From NCBI GenBank assembly GCA_964463255.1, contig CAYXBC010000043.1:1-28308 (forward strand): 28,308 nucleotides of DNA, in the 5' to 3' direction. Shown one piece after another: positions 13,699 through 22,262 of the stretch (the stretch's first letter is position 1; each line of letters begins with the position of its first letter). The notes below the pieces were generated by a model. That model saw only the letters and a list, made by a program, of their open reading frames with translations, was not told where the DNA came from and searched no databases. The position numbers and the translations under genes were made by a program. Origin of the DNA: CAJBLF01 sp964463255. GTDB lineage: Bacteria > Patescibacteriota > Gracilibacteria > Absconditabacterales > Absconditicoccaceae.

Positions 13699-15243
13699 AT
13701 GATCCAGAAAATCAAAACCTATGCCAATGTCTGACTCGAGGGACACGAGATCATCGTAGAAGCAGATAGCAGCAGATCCTTGCCGACGATAGAGATTGTA
13801 GGGCTGCCGGATGCAGCGATCAAAGAATCCAAAGAACGCTTGAGAGCTACCTTCCGTAATGCAGAGATTCCCTTGCCCAATAGAAAGATAGTCCTCAATC
13901 TCTCGCCTTCGGATATCAAAAAAGTAGGGACGAGTTTCGATCTGCCGATGGCAGTCGCGATATTATTTCTGATATTCGAAGACAAACAGTTACCCCCTAC
14001 CGACGATTTTCTTTTCTTCTGAGAACTAGGTTTGGATGGGAGTATCAAGAGAGTAAACGGATTATTGCCGTCCGTGGTCAGCGCGATGCAGCATGGTTAC
14101 AAAGATTTTTTTGTGCCGGAGGAGAATGTCTATGAATTGGAATATGTGCCGGGGATAAGGATATATCCGATAGGGAAATTTAATCAGATAGTAGAATATT
14201 TTCTGGAAAGGAAAGAGTTTTTTTGCATCAACCAAGCCAAGGACATCGAAACATTATATCAGCAGAGTAGTGACCATGAAACGGATTTCGCACAGATCAA
14301 AGGGCAATTAATCGCCAAGAGAGCATTGGCTATAGCGGCTGCGGGTATGCACAACGTCCTCATGGTCGGAGCGCCAGGAAGCGGTAAAACGCTCTTGAGC
14401 AAAGCGATGCCGAGCATCTTGCCACCATTGGGATTCGAAGAAATCCTCGAAGTTTCTCAGGTATATTCGCTCGTCGGCAAGCTCAGCAAAGAGACACCAC
14501 TCATTACGAGGAGACCATTTCGCCAGGTTCATCATACTGCTTCCAAGATTTCTATCGTGGGAGGATGATCACAACTCACGCCGGGTGAAGTGTCGTTGGC
14601 GCACAAAGGGATATTATTTTTTGACGAGGTAACTGAGTTCCCAAGGGAGGTATTGGAAGTGCTCCGTCAGCCACTGGAAGACAAGACCATAGTGATTTCC
14701 AGGGTCGCAGGCACCATCCACTATCCGGCGGACTTTATGTTCGTCGGTTCTATGAACCCCTGCAAATGCGGATATTACAAGGACCCCCAGAAGCCATGCG
14801 CCTGTTCGCTGATGGAGATTAAGCGTTACCAAAGCAAAATCTCTTGACCACTTTTGGATAGGATAGATATGATTTTGGAAATTCCGAGAGAGGATATCGA
14901 CAAAATTCTCAACAACATCAAAGAAGAGAGCTCGGCGAGTATCAGAGAAAAAGTAGTCAATGCCTGGAAAATACAACAAAAGAGATTCATCTGACTTTCA
15001 ATCACGTCCAACGCACAAATCACATCAAAGCATATCGACCAGTTAATTCCTCTCGACGATCCATGCAAAGACTTCCTTGCTCAAGCATCAAGGAAATTAA
15101 CCTTATCCACCAGAGTCGTCCACCGCACGATAAAATTAGCGAGGACTATCGCCGACATCCAAGGTCAGGCCTCCGTCACCATCAACCACCTCGCCGAAGC
15201 AATGCAATACAGGTCCAAGACCATGTTTGTAGATCTAGGATAA
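13699..15243 (+). CDS. comM: ComM/YifB-family Mg-chelatase-like AAA+ ATPase
   Basis: A 514-residue protein, the usual family length, restored by five TGA-as-Gly codons. Several of these sit at near-invariant glycines: ANVG-LEGH, FFG-ELGLDG, VGGG-SQ and SG-PLLDRID. The N-terminal Lon-type ChlI domain has IEIVGLPDAAIKESKERL. The AAA+ core has Walker A GAPGSGKT (about 223-230), HHTASKISIVGG, Walker B GILFFDEVTEF (about 303-313), LRQPLEDK and the NPCKCGYY zinc-knuckle region (about 352). ComM is a branch-migration helicase aiding integration of transforming DNA in naturally competent bacteria. ATG 13699 matches the family N-terminus (IQKIKTYANVGLEG). Confidence 0.93.
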
Positions 15244-15271
15244 TTTGAAGACCAAATATTTTTTCCGGAAC

Positions 15272-15302
15272 AAAAAAAAGACGCCGGGAGAAACCCAGCG
15301 TC
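15272..15302 (-). terminator. Terminator of the 15311 minus-strand gene
   Basis: On the minus strand, GACGCTGGG and CCCGGCGTC (one mismatch) pair around a short loop, followed by eight T (15279-15272). It ends the unit that starts at 16882 and separates it from ComM. Confidence 0.8.
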
Positions 15303-15310
15303 CTGTATGC

Positions 15311-16882
15311 TTAGTTGTTATACGATGTTTTTGGACCGAAGGTCCAGGTGAATGCTAACTGAGCATTCTTAAGAGGGTTGAGCCCCGCAAGATTTGCTGT
15401 TGCATTTTGCTGCATAGTATTTTTCAGGTCCTGCTGTTTCAGATAGAACCTGACATGATTTGCTTTGACGATATTCGTGAGGCCACGATATTCGAGATAG
15501 CCCAACAGTAAACTTGAACCAATGGCTACGTATTTGTAGGCCTCTTTGTACTTACGATCTACAGGGAGCATGGTACGATCAGTAGTAGTAAACTTGATCT
15601 TTCCATTGATTAAGGTCTCCACCAGCTCATAGACTTTGGGGTCTACGATATTGGTGATATTCGTGGTCGTATAATAGTTGTAGGTGTTGAAGATCTGCTC
15701 AATCTTAGTAATCTCTTCAACAGTTATGTTGTTATTGGTTATAAAATTTTGGATGTTGGTGATGTTTTCAGTAATCATATTGATGATTTCCTGAGTGATA
15801 TAATTGTTATTGATTATCGTTTCATAGATTTTATTGATAATCGTAATATTATCATCACATTTGTCACCACCATGATTACCATGGTTATCATCATCACCGC
15901 CGCCACAGTTTGCAGGAGCAAAATTGAAACCGCTTCCACTACCCTTAGCACTTTTACTGCTACTAGTACTTGTAGTGGTAGTAGTTGTAGTAATGGTTGG
16001 GAGTACGGTCATATTCAATGAATACTTGTAATACTGGTATTCTACTTCATGATCCGTGAATGTTACATCCGGTTTGTAGATCGGAGTAAAATAGAGATAC
16101 CATGATCCTAATGATACTAAGCCAGAGATAGCTCCCCAAAGCATTTGGTCGTTTCCTTTGGCTCTGAACGCTGCTTCCTGGAGTTCCATGTTGTGACGCT
16201 CCTGCTGTGCAGTATAGGCATCCTTCTGCTTTTGTACGTCATCTTTGACACCCTTGATTTCAGCGCGTATGGCCGCAAACTCTGCATCCCTTGCTTTCTT
16301 CTCTTCTGCAACCATTTGGGAGCATGCAGCAAAATTCAATTTGCTCTTGTCTTCAATGATTTGTAAGAGGAGCTTTGAGAATGCGTCTATATCACAAGGA
16401 TTCTTACTCCTAGAGTTATCGTACACGACATTGGCACAATTGGCTTTTAAAAGCGATTTATCGATGCCATTGTATTGGAAACGACGGATAAAACCCTCAT
16501 AATAGTGACCTTTTGAAGCAACGATTGCCTGGTTCTCTGTGTCGTATCCTGAATTCTCGAAATCATAGAGATATGATTCTTCGAGAAATGTATGACTCAG
16601 AATAAAATCCAAACCTTCCTGATTCGGTTCCAACCTTAGGGTGTCATGTGCTTCCTCCAGATACCTATTGGTAATATCTACCATATAATTAAGGAAGACG
16701 ATACCTTTTGGTGTGGCTGAGAGTGCTAAATCCCTAATCTGATCTATAGAAGGATTAGAATACGGGAATATGGGCTCAACTACCTGTGTTTTGGTCGTAT
16801 CAGTGATAGACTGTGCAGTAATCGTTGATGTAAAGAATATTGATACAAGCACGACTAATAATGTAATTACATGTTTTTTCAT
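15311..16882 (-). CDS. Large secreted/surface protein with coiled coil and Asn/Ile/Thr-rich region
   Basis: A 523-residue protein with a clear signal peptide (residues 1-24, VITLLVVLVSIFFTSTITAQ). The order is: a globular N-terminal domain with several Cys (to about 190), a charged coiled coil (about 195-240, EEKKARDAEFAAIRAEIKG), a short hydrophobic segment near 250-265 and a Thr/Ser run (about 298-312). A Gly/Asp/His-rich loop with two Cys follows, then a long Asn/Ile/Thr/Tyr-rich region (about 345-410) typical of beta-solenoid or fibre-like surface proteins. The end has a hydrophobic YVAIGSSLLLGYLEY segment. No family is recognised. It uses no TGA and no CGA/CGG codons. Confidence 0.75.
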   Translation of the reverse strand: MKKHVITLLVVLVSIFFTSTITAQSITDTTKTQVVEPIFPYSNPSIDQIRDLALSATPKGIVFLNYMVDITNRYLEEAHDTLRLEPNQEGLDFILSHTFLEESYLYDFENSGYDTENQAIVASKGHYYEGFIRRFQYNGIDKSLLKANCANVVYDNSRSKNPCDIDAFSKLLLQIIEDKSKLNFAACSQMVAEEKKARDAEFAAIRAEIKGVKDDVQKQKDAYTAQQERHNMELQEAAFRAKGNDQMLWGAISGLVSLGSWYLYFTPIYKPDVTFTDHEVEYQYYKYSLNMTVLPTITTTTTTTSTSSSKSAKGSGSGFNFAPANCGGGDDDNHGNHGGDKCDDNITIINKIYETIINNNYITQEIINMITENITNIQNFITNNNITVEEITKIEQIFNTYNYYTTTNITNIVDPKVYELVETLINGKIKFTTTDRTMLPVDRKYKEAYKYVAIGSSLLLGYLEYRGLTNIVKANHVRFYLKQQDLKNTMQQNATANLAGLNPLKNAQLAFTWTFGPKTSYNN

Positions 16883-17032
16883 TTTTTTTATTTTTTTTTA
16901 GTTAGATTGGAACAAGGAATTATAATACAAAGAACGGACTACGTTAGGTTAATAGCCATTTCTGGGGATAATATAGTGTAGGGAGTGATGTCCCCATGGA
17001 ATAATGTTGAATGATAATGATCGGACTTCATA

Positions 17033-17046
17033 GTACGCTTGCGTAC
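17033..17046 (-). other. Perfect hairpin in the leader of the 16882 gene
   Basis: GTACGC-TT-GCGTAC is a perfect 14-base palindrome in the roughly 190-base untranslated leader between the promoter at 17078-17105 and the ATG at 16882. The rest of the leader (16883-17070) is AT-rich and ends in an A-rich tract. Long leaders of this size can hold regulation, but no known riboswitch is recognised. Confidence 0.45.
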
Positions 17047-17077
17047 CTTTGAATATATATATTTTGTTTGTAACATG

Positions 17078-17105
17078 TATATACATATTATAAAACAAAA
17101 GTCAA
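17078..17105 (-). promoter_or_regulatory. Promoter of the secreted coiled-coil protein
   Basis: On the minus strand TTGACT (17105-17100), a 16-base spacer and TATATA (17083-17078). Confidence 0.65.
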
Positions 17106-17126
17106 GTAATAATAAAAAATAAGATT

Positions 17127-17158
17127 AAAAAAAAAGACGCCGTGAAATACACGACGTC
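17127..17158 (-). terminator. Terminator of the upstream minus-strand unit
   Basis: On the minus strand, GACG and CGTC plus CGTG and CACG pair across one mismatch with a 5-base loop, then nine T (17135-17127). It sits just after the stop of the gene at 17179. Confidence 0.8.
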
Positions 17159-17178
17159 ATATCCATGATGCTGGGAGA

Positions 17179-17442
17179 TTACCAGCTCATCTTAGGTTTG
17201 ATTTGAATCTGCTTGGTATGTTCCTCCTCGATTTTTATCTTGGCGTTGATTGCAGATTGGCGTACTTCACAGCCTTTGGTCCATATCGTTTGGATGCCGA
17301 AGATGATAGATTTGACGGCAACTACAGCGAATATAGTCATTAGGAGTGCGAGGCAGACCACCACGAAGGTAAACAGTCCATGTTCTGTCACTCCACCGTT
17401 GAATTGCGGCAGAGAAGACAATGACGTGATTTTTTCTATCAT
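17179..17442 (-). CDS. Small membrane protein with one helix and charged tail
   Basis: An 87-residue protein. Residues 1-22 are polar, and one strong transmembrane helix spans about 23-50 (GLFTFVVVCLALLMTIFAVVAV). A cytoplasmic-type charged helix follows (VRQSAINAKIKIEEEHTKQIQI) and the end is KPKMSW. There is no TGA or CGA/CGG. It starts 21 bases after the stop of the 512-residue membrane protein and is probably translated from the same transcript. The single helix plus amphipathic tail resembles adaptor-type subunits, but no family is recognised. Confidence 0.65.
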   Translation of the reverse strand: MIEKITSLSSLPQFNGGVTEHGLFTFVVVCLALLMTIFAVVAVKSIIFGIQTIWTKGCEVRQSAINAKIKIEEEHTKQIQIKPKMSW

Positions 17443-17463
17443 AACATTGAGTGCTGAGTATGA

Positions 17464-19002
17464 TTACTGTAAGGTCGCAAGCATCGCTGTGACTTTGGCT
17501 TTGAAGGCTTCGTCCTCCATGCGATCCTGGTATTCATCATCGAAGATATCAGTATCTATGCTAGATTCCCAGAGTCCTAGATGGACTTTGATAATGAATG
17601 CATCAGGAAACTTTCCAATGAATTCATCAGCGTCGTCACGGGTAAACAATGCTTCGAGTTCATTCTCATTATTGCGTTCAATGATAGTATTCGCCTCATA
17701 CTGAGTGATTCTCTCACACCTCTCGATACTAGCTGAGAGATCTGTAAGAGTAAAGAGTTTAGCAAAGGCAAGTTTACGGAGTTCATCATAGTCAGGATGA
17801 ATTTCCAATGCACTCTCAAACAATTCGATGATGTCACATTCGCCGTTTTCATTAGTATTGGCAAGTTCATCGGCAGTCAAGCTATCCAGGATGACAATAA
17901 GGTTATCTTTGGGGATATGATCAAACTCGAAGTTGTCCTTGAAATATCCCATCCATTCAGACTCTACGATACCGAGCACTGCTTTGATGACATACGTAGG
18001 CGAGAGGTAGTTGAGATAGTCATCGCTATCGTCACGATTGAATATAGCATTAACATCTTCCTTGATTCCCCGTTCGAGAATTTTCCTGGCTTCATATTCG
18101 GTGATTTCGTCCAATCGTTCTATTACTTCCATGAGATCGCAGTGAGCAAACAGTTTATCAAATGCCGTTTTGCGCAGATCAAGTGCATCGGGGAAATGTG
18201 TTTCCGCGAGGGTGAGGACATCAGTGTCCACATACTCATAATAGGAGATTGTCTTATCGTAGAGGTAATTGATGAACGTGCTTACAGGTTGTTCGTCCGT
18301 CGATGTGGGTGTTATCCGATATCCTGAGAGCGTATAGGCATCAGCCGCGACAATCAGTTTCTGGAAACATTCCGCTGAATAATAGGGAAGCTTCAGGAGT
18401 ATGAGCTGACGGTTGCTATTCAATTGATCGAAGATATAGTCTGACATTTTCCAATCATGTTGGATAGCTTTGTCGGAGAATCGCTGTATGAAGCGGTCTG
18501 ATCCATAGTTCAAGAGCAGAATAATCTGATCGTCCGTGAGAGTAATAAAGGTATCTATTCGTTGTTTGATATCCCAGACACTTTCTCCAAACTGCCGACA
18601 GATGACCTGTTTACATAGGTAGTCTCTTTCATCAGCATTGACGGAGATGATGCACTGGTATTGTACATCTCTGGAAGCCATGATAGTAGTTTCGGCTTCC
18701 TTGCTTAACCGTACTGCTTCCTCATCCAGTGTATATTTCCACTTCAATGCTTTATCACGGGCAGCGGAATCATCAGAGACAGGCTGTTGTTGTCGAGCCC
18801 TCGTCCCGGTGGATGTGGAGGAATTTGCATACAATTCCAGGAGTTTTCGTTTCTCTATGGCAATCTTCCAATCCATAAATTCCCAGATAAAAGGAGCGAT
18901 AGTAAATACTACTCCTAGAAATATGAGAAAATTACTGGATGAAAAGACGCAAATAGCGATGCCGATGACAAATAAGATAAGTTTCGATAACGTGTTTTTC
19001 AT
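17464..19002 (-). CDS. Membrane-anchored protein with internal repeats
   Basis: A 512-residue protein. Two N-terminal membrane helices lie at about residues 7-45 (LILFVIGIAICVFSSSNFLI, then FLGVVFTIAPFIWEF), followed by a basic EKRKLL and a disordered Ser/Thr/Gln linker (to about 80). The remaining 430 residues are soluble, acidic and helical. At least two homologous units are visible: around 280-340 (IERLDEITEYEARKILERG) and 412-475 (IERCERITQYEANTIIERN). CGA 296 and CGG 311 of unit 1 align with AGG 428 and CGC 443 of unit 2, implying that CGA/CGG means Arg in this gene. There is no TGA in 512 codons. No family is recognised; scaffold-like repeats are likely. Confidence 0.75.
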   Translation of the reverse strand: MKNTLSKLILFVIGIAICVFSSSNFLIFLGVVFTIAPFIWEFMDWKIAIEKRKLLELYANSSTSTGTRARQQQPVSDDSAARDKALKWKYTLDEEAVRLSKEAETTIMASRDVQYQCIISVNADERDYLCKQVICRQFGESVWDIKQRIDTFITLTDDQIILLLNYGSDRFIQRFSDKAIQHDWKMSDYIFDQLNSNRQLILLKLPYYSAECFQKLIVAADAYTLSGYRITPTSTDEQPVSTFINYLYDKTISYYEYVDTDVLTLAETHFPDALDLRKTAFDKLFAHCDLMEVIERLDEITEYEARKILERGIKEDVNAIFNRDDSDDYLNYLSPTYVIKAVLGIVESEWMGYFKDNFEFDHIPKDNLIVILDSLTADELANTNENGECDIIELFESALEIHPDYDELRKLAFAKLFTLTDLSASIERCERITQYEANTIIERNNENELEALFTRDDADEFIGKFPDAFIIKVHLGLWESSIDTDIFDDEYQDRMEDEAFKAKVTAMLATLQ

Positions 19003-19023
19003 GTTTTCATTTGTTTTTAGTGA

Positions 19024-19425
19024 TTATTCTTTTTGTTGAGATAGATCTTTCGTAGGAAGGAAGCTGATAATCGAGCATTTCCATTTTTCTATCTTGAGTG
19101 CAAAGGTTTGTTTACTAAACAGAAACCAGCCGTAAGCGCCCATAAAAGTCAAAAGGCCGAGAATAAACTCAAGATGATTGGGATTTTTGAATGTCAATGC
19201 AAGGCCTCCCATACTCAGGACAAAAAGAAGAATATATTTCCTGACTCCGAAATTTACGTCGGTAAAGAGAAGATGTTTATTCTTGATTTGATGACTGACT
19301 GCCCAGGACGTCATGAATACAAAGACGGAGAGTCCGATGGTCGTCGCCGTCACCTCTGAGGATATCCTAAGACAAAGGATGCTTCCGATGATCAGGATAA
19401 TCTGTAAGATAAATTTTTTCATCAT
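19024..19425 (-). CDS. Four-helix membrane protein, unknown
   Basis: A 133-residue integral membrane protein. Hydrophobic segments lie at about residues 5-20 (FILQIILIIGSILCL), 27-43 (ATTIGLSVFVFMTSWAV), 63-80 (KYILLFVLSMGGLALTF) and 86-104 (LEFILGLLTFMGAYGWFLF). Both ends are basic or charged. There is no TGA or CGA/CGG codon. It ends 21 bases before the 512-residue protein begins, so the two are probably co-expressed with the 87-residue gene. No family is recognised. Together the three could form a membrane complex with the flotillin-like protein upstream. Confidence 0.65.
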   Translation of the reverse strand: MMKKFILQIILIIGSILCLRISSEVTATTIGLSVFVFMTSWAVSHQIKNKHLLFTDVNFGVRKYILLFVLSMGGLALTFKNPNHLEFILGLLTFMGAYGWFLFSKQTFALKIEKWKCSIISFLPTKDLSQQKE

Positions 19426-19461
19426 GTTTGTTTAATGATATGGTGTATGAAGATGAGATAT

Positions 19462-19493
19462 AAAAAAAGGGCGCTCTCATAAATAGAGCGCCC
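19462..19493 (-). terminator. Terminator after the flotillin-like gene
   Basis: GGGCGCTCT (19469-19477) and AGAGCGCCC (19485-19493) are perfectly complementary with a 7-base loop, and there are seven T on the minus strand (19468-19462). The gene at 19425 starts 37 bases further on, so it needs read-through or a weak promoter in the gap. Confidence 0.85.
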
Positions 19494-19533
19494 CAAAGAG
19501 AGATACGGCGCTAAGCCGCTACGTAGATTACAT

Positions 19534-21873
19534 TTATTTCTTGTCAGTTTCCGTTTCAGCTTCGAGGGCTTTTTTGAGGTTAAACGGTCTGCCCGTCAAT
19601 TTCTCTATCATAGAGATCCCCAAAAAGTTTTCGATAGTGGAACTTCCACCTTCACCACCTCCAACGATTATATTGTCCGGAATCAGCTTCAGGTTACCCT
19701 TCACTATAGACTCAATCATCTGGAGTTTTGCGTAGTCGGCTCCCATCGCGGCAACCGATAATTTATAGGCTTCTGCCGTTGATGTACCTTTTGCAAGGAT
19801 AACTTCTGCTTCAGCGTTTCCTACCTTTGTGGTCTGTTCTGCCGTAGCGTCTGCAGTCACTTTGATAGCCGTAGCTTCAGCATTGGCAAGCGTAAGCTTG
19901 TTTGTTGCGTCAGCATTGGTTTTGATCTTGGTACTTTCCGCTGCACCAGTGGCTTCTTTGATCTTGGAATCAGCAAGGTTCTTTGAGATTTCAACGCCTC
20001 TTTCAGACTTAACAACCTCAGGTTGCATATCTGCTTGAGCGGTGGAATTGGCAAGAGTCTTTCTTTCATCCTGTGCTTCCCGCTGCGTTTTATAGGTTGC
20101 TTTTTCCTGAGTTGCAATCTGCCGATCAGTGACCGTTTTGGTCAGCTCTTTCGGGAGAATCACGTCAGCTATCATCGTATCTTTCGACTCGATGTGATGA
20201 ATTTTGAGGACCTCCTGAATATGGAGTTTCGCCTTCTGCTGCAACTCAGCACGCTGAGTATACAATTGTAAAGCTTCAACAGCCTGCGCTGCATTCCTGA
20301 AATGTGAAGAGATTGCAGGTTCGAGGACCTGGCTGATCATATTGGTAACCGAACCAAGATTTGCTACCACCTTTGGTGCATCTGCCATGGCAATATGGAT
20401 AATAACTCTAACATCCATATTTACATTGAAGGCGTCTGCGGTTCTGAGGGTAATCGTTTTCAGATTCTGGTCAAACTTATGAGCACTGGACTCATCATCA
20501 GCCCAACTGAGAAGTATCTGCGTAGTAGGAACGATGTCCACCTTACAGATTTCCAGATTGAGTGCATGCTTTCCAGGACCCAGCGGGTCTTTCCAGATAC
20601 CTTTTTTACCATTTTCTACGATCTTGGCATTTACTGTGGATTCTGAGGTGTCTTCACCGTCATCACCAACGAAGTTGGTAACTACAGCGCATTCACCTAT
20701 CTCCACTTCAACCATTGGTTGTTTCTTTACAAAAACGAACCAGGGATTAAGGGCATACGCCCCTGCACGAAGCACCGGAATCTGCAAACCTTTTTGGCCA
20801 CCAGCTTTCAAGAATGCATTGGTATCCTGAAAGTTTTGGTGCACGTCGAGGCCTACTTCTTCCGCAGCAATTTTGCTGGGGTCTGTAATCGGTTTACCTT
20901 CCAAAATGGTAACAATACCGACTTCGTTTGAAGCGATTTGTACCCATGGTTGAGGTGGACTGATTTCAAACAGCATGGTATTAATCCTATAATTACCCGG
21001 CATAAGATGCTGGATTTGGCGACCCTTTTGGCCACCGTTTTTGAGGAATGCTTCCCCTTTTTCAAAGTTTGAATGGCCTTCCACCTTATCTGCCAATAAT
21101 CTGCCATCAGGTATCTGTGAACCATCCATAGCGGTTACCATACAAATACTTCCACCAGGCACCGATGTTACCGGAGCATATTTAATTTTAAACAGATAGG
21201 TATTTATTCTGTTCAATCCCGGCGTTAAAATCTCTACTTGTGGTCCTTGTTGACCTCCATTTTGTAAGAATTTAACTCCATCTTTAAATAAGTCACATTC
21301 GACCGATTTAGCCATGATTTTTCCTGGCTCGATAGGCTGTCCTGCAATTGCCTCGATAGTCGCTATCTGGTTCTGCTGTACAAACGGTGCTTTGACAGTA
21401 TCCACATCAAATAAGTGTGGATTGATTCTATGCTCCCCAGGAGGAATCACGATAATTTGTGGTCCTTTTTGACCACCATTTTTCAAAAACGCTTCCCCAT
21501 CTTGGAAGATAGAACATTCAACATGGCTTGCCATCCATTGTCCTTGCGGAATTGGAGCGCCCGTTATTGCCGTGACCAGTCCCATTTCGTCTGGTTGAAT
21601 GATAAGGTACTTGTATTTCTTGGCCACCTGGATAAACGGTATCAGGAAGTGTAATCCGGCACCCAAAATTTTTGCCTGGATACCCACCTCACCATGAAGA
21701 GCGACGGTACGTCCGTCTTTCATTTCAGAGCCAAGGTATCGCCGTTCGATAGTAGCCAATTCGTCGGCTCCTACGTTGACGAAGAATTTGAATAAGATAT
21801 AGGTGAATAAAGCCAGGAGAAGTACCCCGAGAATCAAGATCACCCACCACTGTGAAAAAATTAAATTTGACAT
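19534..21873 (-). CDS. Flotillin/SPFH (band 7) protein with N-terminal repeats
   Basis: A 779-residue membrane protein. One N-terminal anchor spans residues 8-35. About four tandem units of roughly 70 residues follow between residues 95 and 395, each with a FLKNGGQKGPQ-type motif and then PG-x-x-RIN-x-x-LF, plus a degenerate fifth. The SPFH/band 7 domain runs from about 460 to 600 (DAFNVNMDVRVIIHIA). An Ala/Glu/Thr-rich coiled coil extends to about 705, then a GGGEGGSS linker and a polar tail. Flotillins organise membrane microdomains and surface complexes. There is no TGA. CGG/CGA at 44-45 (IERRYLG), CGG 584 (TDRQ) and CGG 598 (QREAQ) sit where relatives have basic residues, so Arg is the better reading. 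Confidence 0.88.
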   Translation of the reverse strand: MSNLIFSQWWVILILGVLLLALFTYILFKFFVNVGADELATIERRYLGSEMKDGRTVALHGEVGIQAKILGAGLHFLIPFIQVAKKYKYLIIQPDEMGLVTAITGAPIPQGQWMASHVECSIFQDGEAFLKNGGQKGPQIIVIPPGEHRINPHLFDVDTVKAPFVQQNQIATIEAIAGQPIEPGKIMAKSVECDLFKDGVKFLQNGGQQGPQVEILTPGLNRINTYLFKIKYAPVTSVPGGSICMVTAMDGSQIPDGRLLADKVEGHSNFEKGEAFLKNGGQKGRQIQHLMPGNYRINTMLFEISPPQPWVQIASNEVGIVTILEGKPITDPSKIAAEEVGLDVHQNFQDTNAFLKAGGQKGLQIPVLRAGAYALNPWFVFVKKQPMVEVEIGECAVVTNFVGDDGEDTSESTVNAKIVENGKKGIWKDPLGPGKHALNLEICKVDIVPTTQILLSWADDESSAHKFDQNLKTITLRTADAFNVNMDVRVIIHIAMADAPKVVANLGSVTNMISQVLEPAISSHFRNAAQAVEALQLYTQRAELQQKAKLHIQEVLKIHHIESKDTMIADVILPKELTKTVTDRQIATQEKATYKTQREAQDERKTLANSTAQADMQPEVVKSERGVEISKNLADSKIKEATGAAESTKIKTNADATNKLTLANAEATAIKVTADATAEQTTKVGNAEAEVILAKGTSTAEAYKLSVAAMGADYAKLQMIESIVKGNLKLIPDNIIVGGGEGGSSTIENFLGISMIEKLTGRPFNLKKALEAETETDKK

Positions 21874-22089
21874 AGTTTTTCTGATTTTTTTTTGATTTTT
21901 GACAATGAGAATACTACTTGTGGTTTGTCAACGCCACATTAGGATAGATTATTTGTTTTTTTGGTCAATCTATCAGGGAACCTCAGAGTGTTTTTGGGTA
22001 CTAGGAAAACATCATAACCATTTTTAGGTGTTAAGGATCGTTGTTCATCATATTTTTTATTTGCATTTAATTTTGTTTTATGTATATAT

Positions 22090-22117
22090 CATATATAAAT
22101 AAGAAATACGAAGTCAA
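22090..22117 (-). promoter_or_regulatory. Promoter of the flotillin-like gene
   Basis: On the minus strand TTGACT (22117-22112), a 16-base spacer and TATATG (22095-22090). This predicts a leader of about 210 bases before ATG 21873, AT-rich and ending in an A-rich tract. No known leader structure is recognised in 21874-22089. Confidence 0.6.
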
Positions 22118-22197
22118 GTAAAAGATATAAATATATGGTATATGTGTAATAATTGTATGATACCAGACGGAAAAACTATGGAGGCGGTGATTTGTAA

Positions 22198-22225
22198 TTG
22201 AAAATTGATAGGCAAAGACTATACT
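22198..22225 (+). promoter_or_regulatory. Promoter of gpmI
   Basis: TTGAAA (22198-22203), a 16-base spacer and TATACT (22220-22225), about 38 bases before ATG 22263. It is divergent from the flotillin promoter. Confidence 0.7.
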
Positions 22226-22262
22226 TTCTTGATATCTGATTTTATTATGTCCCTTGTTGCTT

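Noticed and set aside
16883..17070. Riboswitch in the leader of the secreted coiled-coil gene.
   Set aside because: There is only one short palindrome (17033-17046) and no recognised aptamer core.
17797..18327. Plus-strand frame of 176 codons inside the 512-residue gene.
   Set aside because: It is antisense to a gene with clear internal protein repeats, and is a shadow frame.
15244..22262. Prophage or integrated plasmid with attachment sites around the island.
   Set aside because: No integrase, structural phage gene, replication gene, tRNA target or flanking direct repeat was seen.
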